A DNA stretch of 5,664 bases, from NCBI GenBank assembly GCA_026992705.1, contig JALWYT010000186.1, positions 1 to 5,664 of the forward strand, written 5' to 3'. The stretch's first letter is position 1, and each line of letters begins with the position of its first letter. The notes under the pieces are model-generated. The model ran no database searches, was not told where the DNA came from, and worked only from the letters and a program-made list of their open reading frames with translations. The position numbers were made by a program, and so were the translations under genes. Below are positions 1 through 5,562 of the stretch, one piece after another. The DNA is from Thiotrichaceae bacterium (GTDB taxonomy: Bacteria; Pseudomonadota; Gammaproteobacteria; Thiotrichales; Thiotrichaceae).

Positions 1-28
1 GGGTTAAAAGTTAAGTCAATTTAGGTAA

Positions 29-58
29 TAAAAAAGGCGAAGATAAACCTCGCCTTTT
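29..58 (-). terminator. Intrinsic terminator of the small lipoprotein gene
   Basis: Positions 32-40 and 50-58 are perfect complements (AAAAGGCGA with TCGCCTTTT), giving a 9-bp stem with a 9-base loop. Read on the minus strand, the second arm ends in a run of T that continues into TATTA, the classic Rho-independent layout. It lies about 40 bases after the lipoprotein stop codon. On the plus strand the right arm ends in TTTTCG, so weaker termination of a gene entering from the left is possible, but that gene is not in the window. Confidence 0.88.
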
Positions 59-97
59 CGTATACAATTAATTACCTAAATAAACGAGTAATTAAGC

Positions 98-379
98 TTA
101 TTGCTGTGTTGTATCTTGAGCTGCGTCAGATGCACCTTGAGTTGCATCGCTACCAGCACTGGCTGCATCAGATGCACCTTGAGTTGCGTCACTACCAGTA
201 CTAGCTGCGTCAGATGCACCTTGAGTTGCATCACCCCCTCCTTCTACAGGTGCTGTTTGTTCTGTTGCTGCTGGAGCTTCTGCACTTGAGTCAGTTGATG
301 AAGCCGTATCATCACCACCACATGCAGTTAAAGTAAAAGCAGCAATAAGAGCCATAAGAGATAAACGTAATTGAGTCAT
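98..379 (-). CDS. Small acidic repeat-containing lipoprotein
   Basis: This encodes a 93-residue predicted lipoprotein; I do not recognise a named family. Residues 1-19 form a lipoprotein signal peptide with Arg5, a hydrophobic core and the lipobox L-T-A-C, so Cys20 would be the lipidated N-terminus. Gly21 at +2 is not an inner-membrane retention signal, which suggests the outer membrane (inference). The 73-residue mature part has no Lys, Arg, His, Leu, Ile or aromatic residue. It carries about 13 acidic residues and is rich in Ala, Ser, Thr, Gly and Gln, so it is probably disordered or only weakly helical. Residues 50-87 are 2.7 copies of a 14-residue repeat. The ATG is supported by a GGAG ribosome site at 388-391, 8 bases upstream. 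It is 310 bases from maeB and ends at its own terminator, so it is probably a single-gene unit. No promoter could be picked out with confidence. Confidence 0.85.
   Translation of the reverse strand: MTQLRLSLMALIAAFTLTACGGDDTASSTDSSAEAPAATEQTAPVEGGGDATQGASDAASTGSDATQGASDAASAGSDATQGASDAAQDTTQQ
119..232 (-). repeat. 42-bp in-frame tandem repeat, 2.7 copies
   Basis: Three units on the minus strand (232-191, 190-149 and a 30-base partial 148-119) encode DATQGASDAASTGS, DATQGASDAASAGS and DATQGASDAA. Units 1 and 2 differ at 5 of 42 positions. All five are transitions; four are synonymous and one changes Thr to Ala. The partial third unit is identical to the first 30 bases of unit 1. Each unit is itself two heptads starting Asp-Ala and ending in Ser, so the protein has a 7-residue period. 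Confidence 0.92.
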
Positions 380-689
380 AATAAGTTCTCCACAAAAGAA
401 TTAAAACACCTATTAAAATTTATTATTCCAAGGTGCGTATTAAAAAATAGCATTAACGGTTTATATTTTATGAAATTCCGTCAAATTTATTTATATTAAT
501 GGGTTTATCAAGCTGAATCTATGACTTCAGTACAGCATATAAAGTCAAAAGTTTCAAATTCAACATAACGATTCAACCCATAAATATTCGATGGATATTA
601 GACAAAACTATGAAAAAGTCTAGAAAAACCATCGTTATAAGGTGAATAATAGCTGAATATTTTCCTTAATCCAATTTTTTTAAACGTAG
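380..689. other. AT-rich intergenic gap without a gene
   Basis: This is the gap between maeB and the lipoprotein gene, both on the minus strand. Apart from the GGAG ribosome site at 388-391 I see no coding frame of useful length and no RNA gene. It holds weak dyads: ATAACGAT at 565-572 is complementary to ATCGTTAT at 631-638. Inside that pair are a 5-bp stem (599-603 with 618-622) and an overlapping AATAT/ATATT stem (583-587 with 595-599). None is followed by a T-run on the minus strand, so no clear maeB terminator is visible. The lipoprotein promoter must lie here, but no good -35/-10 pair stands out. Confidence 0.6.
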
Positions 690-1916
690 TTACATTTTTA
701 TTCGTGCAACGCCTGAATCAATAGCTGCTTGAGCGACTGCATTTGATACATGTTCACGCAAACGTGGGTCAAGTGGTTTAGGGATAATATAATCCATGCC
801 GAATTCTAAAGAATCTAAACCATAAGCTTCTAGCACTTCATTAGGAACAGTTTCATGGGAAAGTTCCGCGAGTGCATGTACACAGGCAATTTGCATAGCG
901 GTATTAATCGTGCTGGCTCGCACATCTAAAGCCCCTCGGAAGATAAAGGGGAAGCCGAGTACATTATTAACCTGATTAGGATAGTCACTACGCCCTGTTG
1001 CCATAATTAAATCATCGCGTGTGGCATGTGCTAAAGTTGGATCAATTTCAGGGTCAGGGTTTGATAAGGCAAAAACAATGGGGTTATCTGCCATTACTTT
1101 TAGCATATCAGTAGTCAATAGATTAGGTCCTGAAACACCGATAAAAATATCCGCACCTGTACAGGCTTCCATAAGTGTTCGTTTGTCGGTTTCTATAGCA
1201 AATGCTTGTTTATGTGGTGTTAAGTCAACGCGTTCTGTGTGGATAATGCCTTTTCTATCAATCATATAGAGATTTTTCTTTTTTGCTCCTAAGGAGACAA
1301 GAAGCTTCATCGAAGCAACACCCGCAGCACCTGCTCCTAAGCAAACGATTTTAGCATCTTCTAATTTTTTGTTTTGTAGTTTAAGAGCATTGAGCATAGC
1401 AGCTGAAATAATAATCGCAGTACCGTGCTGATCATCATGAAAAACGGGAATATCCAAACGTTCTTTTAAGCGTTCTTCAATCTCAAAACAGCGAGGGGCT
1501 GCAATATCTTCCAAATTAATACCACCAAAAGTGGGGGCAATATTAGCAACGGTATTGATAAACCCTTCAATATCAGTAGTATTAATTTCAATATCAAATA
1601 CATCAATATCGGCAAATCGCTTAAATAATACACCTTTACCTTCCATCACAGGTTTACCTGCTAATGCTCCAACATTACCTAAACCTAACACAGCAGAACC
1701 ATCTGTAATAACACCAACAAGATTACCTTTTGATGTATATTTGTAGGCATCTTCTGGGTTTTTATGGATTGCATTGACAGGTTCAGCAACACCCGGCGTA
1801 TAGGCTAATGCAAGATCTTTCTGAGTTTCAGTTGATTTGCTTATTTGAATTTCAATTTTTCCAGGTTTTGGTTCGGCATGGTATTGCAATGCCTCTTTTT
1901 TGAGCTTTTCTTTCAT
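690..1916 (-). CDS. maeB: Malic enzyme, MaeB type without PTA domain
   Basis: Cytoplasmic malate dehydrogenase (oxaloacetate-decarboxylating): malate plus NAD(P)+ gives pyruvate, CO2 and NAD(P)H, linking the TCA cycle to pyruvate and supplying reductant. The 408 residues cover the malic N-domain (about 15-150) and the NAD-binding domain (about 160-400). Visible key residues are Tyr39 in YTPGVAEP, Lys94 in MEGKG, GSAVLGLGN at 73-81, the metal ligands Glu136, Asp137 and Asp162 (the last in FHDDQHGTA), the dinucleotide loop GAGAAG at 194-199, Asn286 in SNPDPE and Asn318 in NQVNNVLG. These numbers agree with the E. coli MaeB family as I recall it. E. coli MaeB is about 759 residues because of a C-terminal phosphotransacetylase-like domain; here the protein stops at the end of the malic domain. 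NAD versus NADP preference cannot be read safely from IDRKG at 219-223. The gene starts 20 bases after the nuclease stop, so co-transcription is likely; the ribosome site (GAGT, about 8 bases upstream) is weak. Confidence 0.96.
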   Translation of the reverse strand: MKEKLKKEALQYHAEPKPGKIEIQISKSTETQKDLALAYTPGVAEPVNAIHKNPEDAYKYTSKGNLVGVITDGSAVLGLGNVGALAGKPVMEGKGVLFKRFADIDVFDIEINTTDIEGFINTVANIAPTFGGINLEDIAAPRCFEIEERLKERLDIPVFHDDQHGTAIIISAAMLNALKLQNKKLEDAKIVCLGAGAAGVASMKLLVSLGAKKKNLYMIDRKGIIHTERVDLTPHKQAFAIETDKRTLMEACTGADIFIGVSGPNLLTTDMLKVMADNPIVFALSNPDPEIDPTLAHATRDDLIMATGRSDYPNQVNNVLGFPFIFRGALDVRASTINTAMQIACVHALAELSHETVPNEVLEAYGLDSLEFGMDYIIPKPLDPRLREHVSNAVAQAAIDSGVARIKM

Positions 1917-1935
1917 TATTTGATACTCATTGTAG

Positions 1936-1941
1936 ATTATA
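1936..1941 (-). promoter_or_regulatory. Candidate -10 element upstream of maeB
   Basis: The minus strand reads TATAAT exactly here, overlapping the nuclease stop codon and 19 bases before the maeB ATG. The context TGTTATATAAT also places a TG one base before TATATA, an extended -10-like arrangement. No good -35 hexamer lies 16-18 bases upstream. In AT-rich DNA a lone TATAAT is weak evidence, so this is only a possible internal maeB promoter. Confidence 0.25.
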
Positions 1942-2716
1942 TAACATGGAAATAAACAGGGTGCTTGACATTGATTGTACGAAACTTTCCGTGTTTACGA
2001 ATTAAACCTGTAACGCTAATTCGCTTTCCTGCTAAACTATCAAAGTGAATTGATTTAAAGTAGTGCAGGTTAGATTGATTAATTTTTATTCGTATTCCAC
2101 CACGTAAATTAATCATTATACTGCGTTTATTACGCTTTATCGAGTCAACTTTGGCAACTAATCTAACATAGCCAGTATAATCTTTATCTAGTAAATCAGC
2201 GACATGCAGGTTGAATTTCTTTTGCTTCCAGATATTGATTTGCTGATTTTGAGCTTTCTGTTCGGCTTTTACGTAGCAATTAAGATATTTAAGATTAGGC
2301 GGAATAAATAATGTTGTTGCAAAACCACGCAGCAACATCCATTCTGAGATGTTGGTACCATCTGGTAAAAATACATGGGCTAGCTGCCGACCATAGCGAT
2401 CATAGGCATCTTTTCCTATTTGTAAACGAACTTGATTATGATGTTGATACAAAAGCTCTCGTAAGGCTTCCGTTGCCTCAGCAGCATAAGGTTCTTGTAC
2501 TTTCCCATGCCACCCCATTTCTGGCGTATCTATGCCGATAATACGAATTTTACGTTGATCCTTTAAGTATAATGTATCGCCATCATAAACAAATTTAACA
2601 GTAACAGGTTTAGAAAGTTTCCCAGACTGGCAAGCAAATAATGAGTCTGGTGAAAAAAGAATAAAAAAGGCACTCAATAAGAGTGCCCTTTCTAGCAAAT
2701 CATCTAGCATTGTCAT
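1937..2716 (-). CDS. Exported staphylococcal-nuclease-fold nuclease
   Basis: Predicted Ca2+-dependent phosphodiesterase of the thermonuclease (SNase) family, probably cleaving DNA or RNA outside the cytoplasm. The SNase domain is about residues 38-165. The active-site set of S. aureus nuclease is retained: Asp45 and Asp47 in VYDGDT, Arg58, Asp63 and Glu66 in RIIGIDTPE, and Arg110 in DRYGR. Residues 180-257 form a basic, beta-rich extension (GYVRLVAKV, then GKRISVTGLIRKHGKF, then a conserved-looking HP) that may be an OB-like nucleic-acid-binding module (inference). Cys29 and Cys147 are the only cysteines and could form a disulfide in an exported protein. Residues 11-22 are hydrophobic and cleavage after Ala28 is plausible, but the n-region is acidic (Asp5, Asp6, Glu9), which is unusual. 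The start is uncertain: ATG at 2716 and ATG at 2710 both lack a Shine-Dalgarno site. A TTG at codon 14 has AAAGGG 8 bases upstream, but this sits in a terminator stem. The domain call is firm; the first 25 residues are not. Confidence 0.87.
   Translation of the reverse strand: MTMLDDLLERALLLSAFFILFSPDSLFACQSGKLSKPVTVKFVYDGDTLYLKDQRKIRIIGIDTPEMGWHGKVQEPYAAEATEALRELLYQHHNQVRLQIGKDAYDRYGRQLAHVFLPDGTNISEWMLLRGFATTLFIPPNLKYLNCYVKAEQKAQNQQINIWKQKKFNLHVADLLDKDYTGYVRLVAKVDSIKRNKRSIMINLRGGIRIKINQSNLHYFKSIHFDSLAGKRISVTGLIRKHGKFRTINVKHPVYFHVI
2663..2691 (-). terminator. Strong intrinsic terminator inside the nuclease frame
   Basis: On the minus strand GGCACTC (2687-2681), a TTATT loop (2680-2676) and GAGTGCC (2675-2669) form a perfect 7-bp stem. 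It extends by a G-T wobble and three A-T pairs and runs into six T (2668-2663), followed by more T-rich sequence. This is a textbook Rho-independent terminator, 60 bases after the rpmE2 stop and therefore its likely terminator. It overlaps codons 9-18 of the longest nuclease frame: the second arm and T-run encode part of the hydrophobic core, including Phe17 and Phe18. Either the nuclease message passes through it, or the nuclease really starts later. Confidence 0.85.
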
Positions 2717-2721
2717 AACAT

Positions 2722-2750
2722 AATATATGGTATTGTAGTGATACCGTTAA
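2722..2750 (-). promoter_or_regulatory. Candidate sigma70 promoter for the nuclease
   Basis: On the minus strand TTAACG (2750-2745, 4 of 6 to TTGACA), a 17-base spacer and TATATT (2727-2722, 5 of 6 to TATAAT) start directly after the rpmE2 stop codon. The -10 hexamer ends only 5 bases before the nuclease ATG at 2716. Transcription would then begin at or within that start codon, giving a leaderless or nearly leaderless message. This fits the missing ribosome site but is unproven. Confidence 0.4.
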
Positions 2751-2993
2751 TTAACGCTTATAACGATTCTTGAATTTCTCAATACGACCAGCCGTTGTAT
2801 TTAAGTTCTGCTTGCCTGTATAAAATGGATGTGATTGACTAGAAACCTCCACTTTGTATAATGGATACTCGTTACCATCTTCCCAAGTAATAGTCTCTTT
2901 TGTCTCAACTGTAGAACGTGTCAGGAAAGCAAAATCACTTGTTATATCCTGAAAAACAACTTCTCTATATTCTGGATGAATACCAGCTTTCAT
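2751..2993 (-). CDS. rpmE2: Ribosomal protein L31, type B (zinc-free)
   Basis: Component of the large ribosomal subunit, at the bridge between subunits near the central protuberance. The 80 residues match the L31 family, with HPEYR at 6-10, VVFQD at 12-16, [10 protein letters not shown] at 43-52 and the diagnostic SHPFYTGK at 54-61, followed by a basic tail. It has no cysteine at all, so it is the C-minus, zinc-independent type (like E. coli YkgM) rather than the CxxC zinc-binding type. In many bacteria the C-minus paralog is Zur-controlled and replaces the zinc form during zinc shortage; I could not find a convincing Zur box upstream, so here it may be the constitutive copy. The ATG is supported by AAAGGG at 3003-3008, 9 bases upstream. 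The gene is followed by a strong terminator and is divergent from the clsC-like gene. Confidence 0.96.
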   Translation of the reverse strand: MKAGIHPEYREVVFQDITSDFAFLTRSTVETKETITWEDGNEYPLYKVEVSSQSHPFYTGKQNLNTTAGRIEKFKNRYKR

Positions 2994-3130
2994 GATGAAG
3001 TACCCTTTAAAAATTTTTGATTAAACCATTAAGCTATGGAAAGGGCGAGGATATTATCAAGAAAGTAGCTATATAGCAATAGTATAAGTTAAAACAACAA
3101 TTATTCATTTTGTAATAAAAAATCTGCCTC

Positions 3131-3153
3131 TAATCTTATACTCAATAAGATTA
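3131..3153. repeat. 9-bp inverted repeat in the divergent promoter gap
   Basis: TAATCTTAT at 3131-3139 and ATAAGATTA at 3145-3153 are perfect reverse complements with a 5-base spacer (ACTCA). The site lies in the 214-base gap between rpmE2 and the clsC-like gene, 55 bases before the clsC-like start. The symmetry and place suit a transcription-factor operator; a hairpin in the leader is the alternative. No T-run follows on either strand, so it is not a terminator. The rest of the gap is AT-rich, and I could not assign promoters with confidence. Confidence 0.5.
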
Positions 3154-3207
3154 AATAATGCTTGCTCTATAGTCCTGAGTAACTCACAAATAAAAGGGAT
3201 ACTTAGG

Positions 3208-4758
3208 ATGTATCGCCATACAGTAAGCAAAATAATAAACATACTCCTTGGCATTATAATTACCGCTTATTTATCAAGCTGTAGCATGGCTCCTGCACAA
3301 AAAAAATTACGCAAACCTAGCTATGCATTACAAAATACCAATCAAACAAGCCTAGCGAGAGCCTATCAACACGCGATTAATCAACACAAAGGCAAGTCAG
3401 GCTTTGTCTTATTAGGTAGCGGTTTAGACGCTTTTGCTGCACGTACTGAGCTATTTCGAATGGCGGAAAAAAGTATTGATGTGCAATATTACTTAGTCCG
3501 TGATGATTTAACAGGCTATTTGTTTTATCAATCACTCAAAGAAGCGGCTGATAGAGGTGTTCGCGTACGAATATTGCTAGATGATCACCACCTTGCCAAA
3601 CAAACCGCTCATCTTGCCGCATTTGACCAGCATCCCAATATTGAAGTCCGTGTTTTTAATCCTTATAGCCGAAAATCCCCGCGTTTTGCTCAGATGATTT
3701 TCAAACTCGGCAAAATTACCCGCCGTATGCACAATAAATCGGTCATTATTGATAATAAAATTACTATTGTCGGCAGTCGTAATATTGGTAATGAATATTC
3801 AGAAGCAGAAGCTAAGCGTGTGTACAGCGGCATGGAGGTGTTAGCTGTTGGTCCCATTGTCAAAGAAGTATCAAAATCATTTGATGAATATTGGAACTTC
3901 CAAAAGACCATCAAAGTCGCAAATCTATCCAGACCGGCAAGATTTAACCCTGAGCAATTTATAAAAAAATACCATCATGACCCGATGGTAAAACGCTTTG
4001 CTCATGCTTTGAAAGCATCGCCTTTGGCTTGGCAAGTTCAACATAATCGATTACCTTTCCAGTGGGCAAAGGCTAAATTAATTCAAGACCCACCTAATAA
4101 AATTTTGCAAAAAAGAAGGCAACGAGGAGCATTCTTAAACGGTACAGCTCTTGAGCCTTTTATTAGCAATGCCAAACGCAATATTTTAATTATCACACCC
4201 TACTTTATCCCAAGAAAAGAAGGGCTTAAGTTCTTTAAACAGCTAAAGGATAGGGGGATTAATGTCAGTATATTAACCAACTCCTATGCATCAACCGATG
4301 TCAAAATAGTGAATGCTCATTACAATGAATATCGCAAAGCCTTGTTGCGTATGGGTGTGAGACTGTATGAATTTAAGTCGGCTGAAGGCAGTGTCAACTT
4401 CTTAAAAAGAGCCATGCGGTTAATAAATCGCCCTGTAAAAGCAGGCTTACATGCCAAAATATTAAGCTTTGACCAAAGAGATCTTTATATTGGTTCCATG
4501 AATATAGACCCCCGCTCTCTCTACGAAAATACCGAAATCGGCATTATGATCAGCTCGCCCGAAATTACTTACAATATCGTAAAGTGGTTTGATGACAACC
4601 TCGATGATTTGGCGTATCACGTCAGCCTACGCAATAATCAATTGATTTGGCAGGATTTTGCTAAAAACAAAATTTACACACGCGAACCCGATACCGCTCT
4701 AAGCCAACGACTATGGATGAATATATTAAGAGTCATACCCGGGGAAGCTCAGTTATAA
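3208..4758 (+). CDS. clsC: Phospholipase D family lipoprotein, cardiolipin synthase C-like
   Basis: Predicted membrane-anchored phosphatidyltransferase that makes cardiolipin from phosphatidylglycerol plus a second phospholipid (phosphatidylethanolamine in E. coli ClsC). The 516 residues carry two complete HKD motifs: His175, Lys177 and Asp182 followed by GSRN at 189-192, and His415, Lys417 and Asp422 followed by GSMN at 429-432. Family-typical stretches include DAFAART at 74-80, DVQYY at 91-95, RGVRVRILLDD at 116-126, NPYS at 151-154, ILTNS at 355-359 and DPRS at 434-437. The C-terminal KIYTREPD and a final RVIPGEAQL resemble the E. coli YmdC/ClsC end. The N-terminus (1-24) is a lipoprotein signal with lipobox L-S-S-C, Cys25; E. 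coli ClsC as I recall it lacks this clear lipobox and is about 40 residues shorter. AAAAGGG at 3192-3198 lies 9 bases before the ATG. No macrodomain YmdB partner gene is nearby. It could equally be annotated as a PLD family protein; its exact substrate is not readable. Confidence 0.9.
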   Translation: MYRHTVSKIINILLGIIITAYLSSCSMAPAQKKLRKPSYALQNTNQTSLARAYQHAINQHKGKSGFVLLGSGLDAFAARTELFRMAEKSIDVQYYLVRDDLTGYLFYQSLKEAADRGVRVRILLDDHHLAKQTAHLAAFDQHPNIEVRVFNPYSRKSPRFAQMIFKLGKITRRMHNKSVIIDNKITIVGSRNIGNEYSEAEAKRVYSGMEVLAVGPIVKEVSKSFDEYWNFQKTIKVANLSRPARFNPEQFIKKYHHDPMVKRFAHALKASPLAWQVQHNRLPFQWAKAKLIQDPPNKILQKRRQRGAFLNGTALEPFISNAKRNILIITPYFIPRKEGLKFFKQLKDRGINVSILTNSYASTDVKIVNAHYNEYRKALLRMGVRLYEFKSAEGSVNFLKRAMRLINRPVKAGLHAKILSFDQRDLYIGSMNIDPRSLYENTEIGIMISSPEITYNIVKWFDDNLDDLAYHVSLRNNQLIWQDFAKNKIYTREPDTALSQRLWMNILRVIPGEAQL

Positions 4759-4956
4759 GAGCATTACAATATAGGAAGAAGCATAGTCTGAATAAAGCTG
4801 ATTCAGGGTAAAATTAAAAATAATTAACTCTCTCTAGAATATTGTACTATATGCTTATATTACTTTTAATTTGTAACTACTCCGTACAGTTACTTGCCAC
4901 CTTGTTTCCTATTTCGACGGAGCTGTTACTTTAATTTTATAAGTTGGTTAAAGTTA
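4759..4956 (+). other. Gap between clsC-like gene and membrane protein gene
   Basis: This AT-rich 198-base gap has no convincing gene. CTGAAT at 4788-4793 and ATTCAG at 4801-4806 form a 6-bp stem with a 7-base loop, but the sequence after it is A-rich rather than T-rich, so it is not a good terminator for the clsC-like gene. A possible promoter is TTGTAC at 4842-4847 with TTTAAT at 4865-4870, 17 bases apart (3 of 6 and 5 of 6 to consensus), which would serve the next gene. A GGAG at 4919-4922 lies too far from the chosen start to be its ribosome site. Confidence 0.4.
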
Positions 4957-5493
4957 ATGAATCTTTTCTCTACAACATGGTTTTTCGAGGGGGTTTGGCA
5001 TCCGCCTCAAACCCCATCACAAGTTATTCTTGTTGTGGCAATTGCTGTTTTATTAGCCCAGCAGTCTTGGTTTATTTCAATAAAAAATCTCTCTGTTTTT
5101 ATTCTCTCACTGATTATTGGCTTTATTATTAATCATTTTTATACCCCCACATGGAGTGTGGAACTAATGCTATTAATTTTTGCCTTAACGATTAGCCTGC
5201 TGGTAACGCTACGCTTAACGTTAATCACTGCTATTTTATTTCTCTTGCTGATTAGCAGCGGGATAGCCTTAGGACTCGATTCCAGACCCATTATGATTCC
5301 GGGGTTTGGTAATAGCATTGCGGTTAATTGGCTACTTGGAGCAACGGCAAGTATGTCTGCTTTATTTATAGTCGCCAATCTACCCACTTATTTTCTGCGA
5401 AACTTAATTAATGGCGTGGTACTACGAGTCATCGGCTCATGGATTGCTACCAGTGCTTTATTTGTATTGGTACTAGCAGTAGCAAAATCATAA
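4957..5493 (+). CDS. Six-helix inner-membrane protein, possibly HupE/UreJ-like
   Basis: This encodes a 178-residue integral membrane protein with about six hydrophobic helices, near residues 21-36, 46-60, 69-85, 87-107, 121-142 and 158-176. The N-terminus reads WFFEGVWHPPQTPSQV, and a late stretch reads RVIGSWIATSALF. The layout (length, six helices, an early G-x-x-H-P, a late R-V-x-G-S-W-I) reminds me of HupE/UreJ-type nickel/cobalt permease relatives. However, the HPxxGxDH metal motif is not present beyond His15-Pro16, so function is unassigned. I chose ATG at 4957 because the in-frame extension to TTG at 4894 adds an odd Cys- and Arg-containing stretch without a ribosome site. The site before 4957 is also weak, so the start is uncertain. 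It is followed 69 bases later by a gene for an exported protein on the same strand, and the two probably form one unit. Confidence 0.7.
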   Translation: MNLFSTTWFFEGVWHPPQTPSQVILVVAIAVLLAQQSWFISIKNLSVFILSLIIGFIINHFYTPTWSVELMLLIFALTISLLVTLRLTLITAILFLLLISSGIALGLDSRPIMIPGFGNSIAVNWLLGATASMSALFIVANLPTYFLRNLINGVVLRVIGSWIATSALFVLVLAVAKS

Positions 5494-5538
5494 ATAATGG
5501 GTGAAGCAAATACTTACCAGCTTCCATTACCAAAGCAA

Positions 5539-5550
5539 TTACAATTGTAA
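5539..5550. repeat. 12-bp perfect palindrome before the last gene
   Basis: TTACAATTGTAA is fully self-complementary and overlaps the first bases of the AAAAGG ribosome site of the truncated gene at the right edge. It could be an operator or could mask the ribosome site. A 12-bp palindrome is expected about once by chance in a window of this size and composition, so its position is the only argument for function. Confidence 0.3.
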
Positions 5551-5554
5551 AAGG
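5549..5554 (+). promoter_or_regulatory. Ribosome binding site that decides a start
   Basis: AAAAGG lies 8 bases before ATG 5563 but only 2 bases before the upstream in-frame ATG 5557. Normal spacing favours 5563 as the start. The choice also gives an N-region beginning MYQKRIK, which suits a signal peptide. Confidence 0.6.
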
Positions 5555-5562
5555 ATATGACA

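Noticed and set aside
119..232. CRISPR-like array
   Set aside because: The units are contiguous without spacers, are a multiple of three, and encode a protein repeat with synonymous differences.
101..289. Plus-strand cysteine-rich 62-residue frame opposite the lipoprotein gene
   Set aside because: It is the antisense reading of the 42-base repeat; the repeated Cys-Thr-Leu-Ser pattern mirrors the codons on the other strand, and it has no ribosome site.
520..567. Short plus-strand reading frame of 15 codons in the 380-689 gap
   Set aside because: It is too short, has no ribosome site and no recognisable product.
511..658. AGCTGAAT direct repeats at 511-518 and 651-658
   Set aside because: Eight-base repeats 140 bases apart in AT-rich DNA are expected by chance, and no insertion-like element lies between them.
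1021..1746. Two plus-strand frames inside maeB
   Set aside because: They are shadows of the strongly conserved malic enzyme on the opposite strand and show no start signals or recognisable domains.
2311..2541. Plus-strand 76-residue frame inside the nuclease gene
   Set aside because: It overlaps the intact SNase domain, whose catalytic residues prove the minus-strand reading.
2994..3130. Zur operator or clear promoter upstream of rpmE2
   Set aside because: Only partial matches were seen: TTGATA at 3060-3055 has no good -10 at the right distance, and TATA-rich dyads near 3070-3085 match the Zur consensus poorly.
3690..3914. Minus-strand 74-residue frame inside the clsC-like gene
   Set aside because: It lies opposite the first HKD motif region, which is clearly coding on the plus strand.
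4788..4806. Terminator for the clsC-like gene
   Set aside because: The stem is only 6 bp and is followed by an A-rich stretch rather than a T-run on the plus strand.
5139..5387. Minus-strand 82-residue frame opposite the membrane protein
   Set aside because: The plus-strand frame has a coherent six-helix pattern; the opposite frame has no signals or domain.
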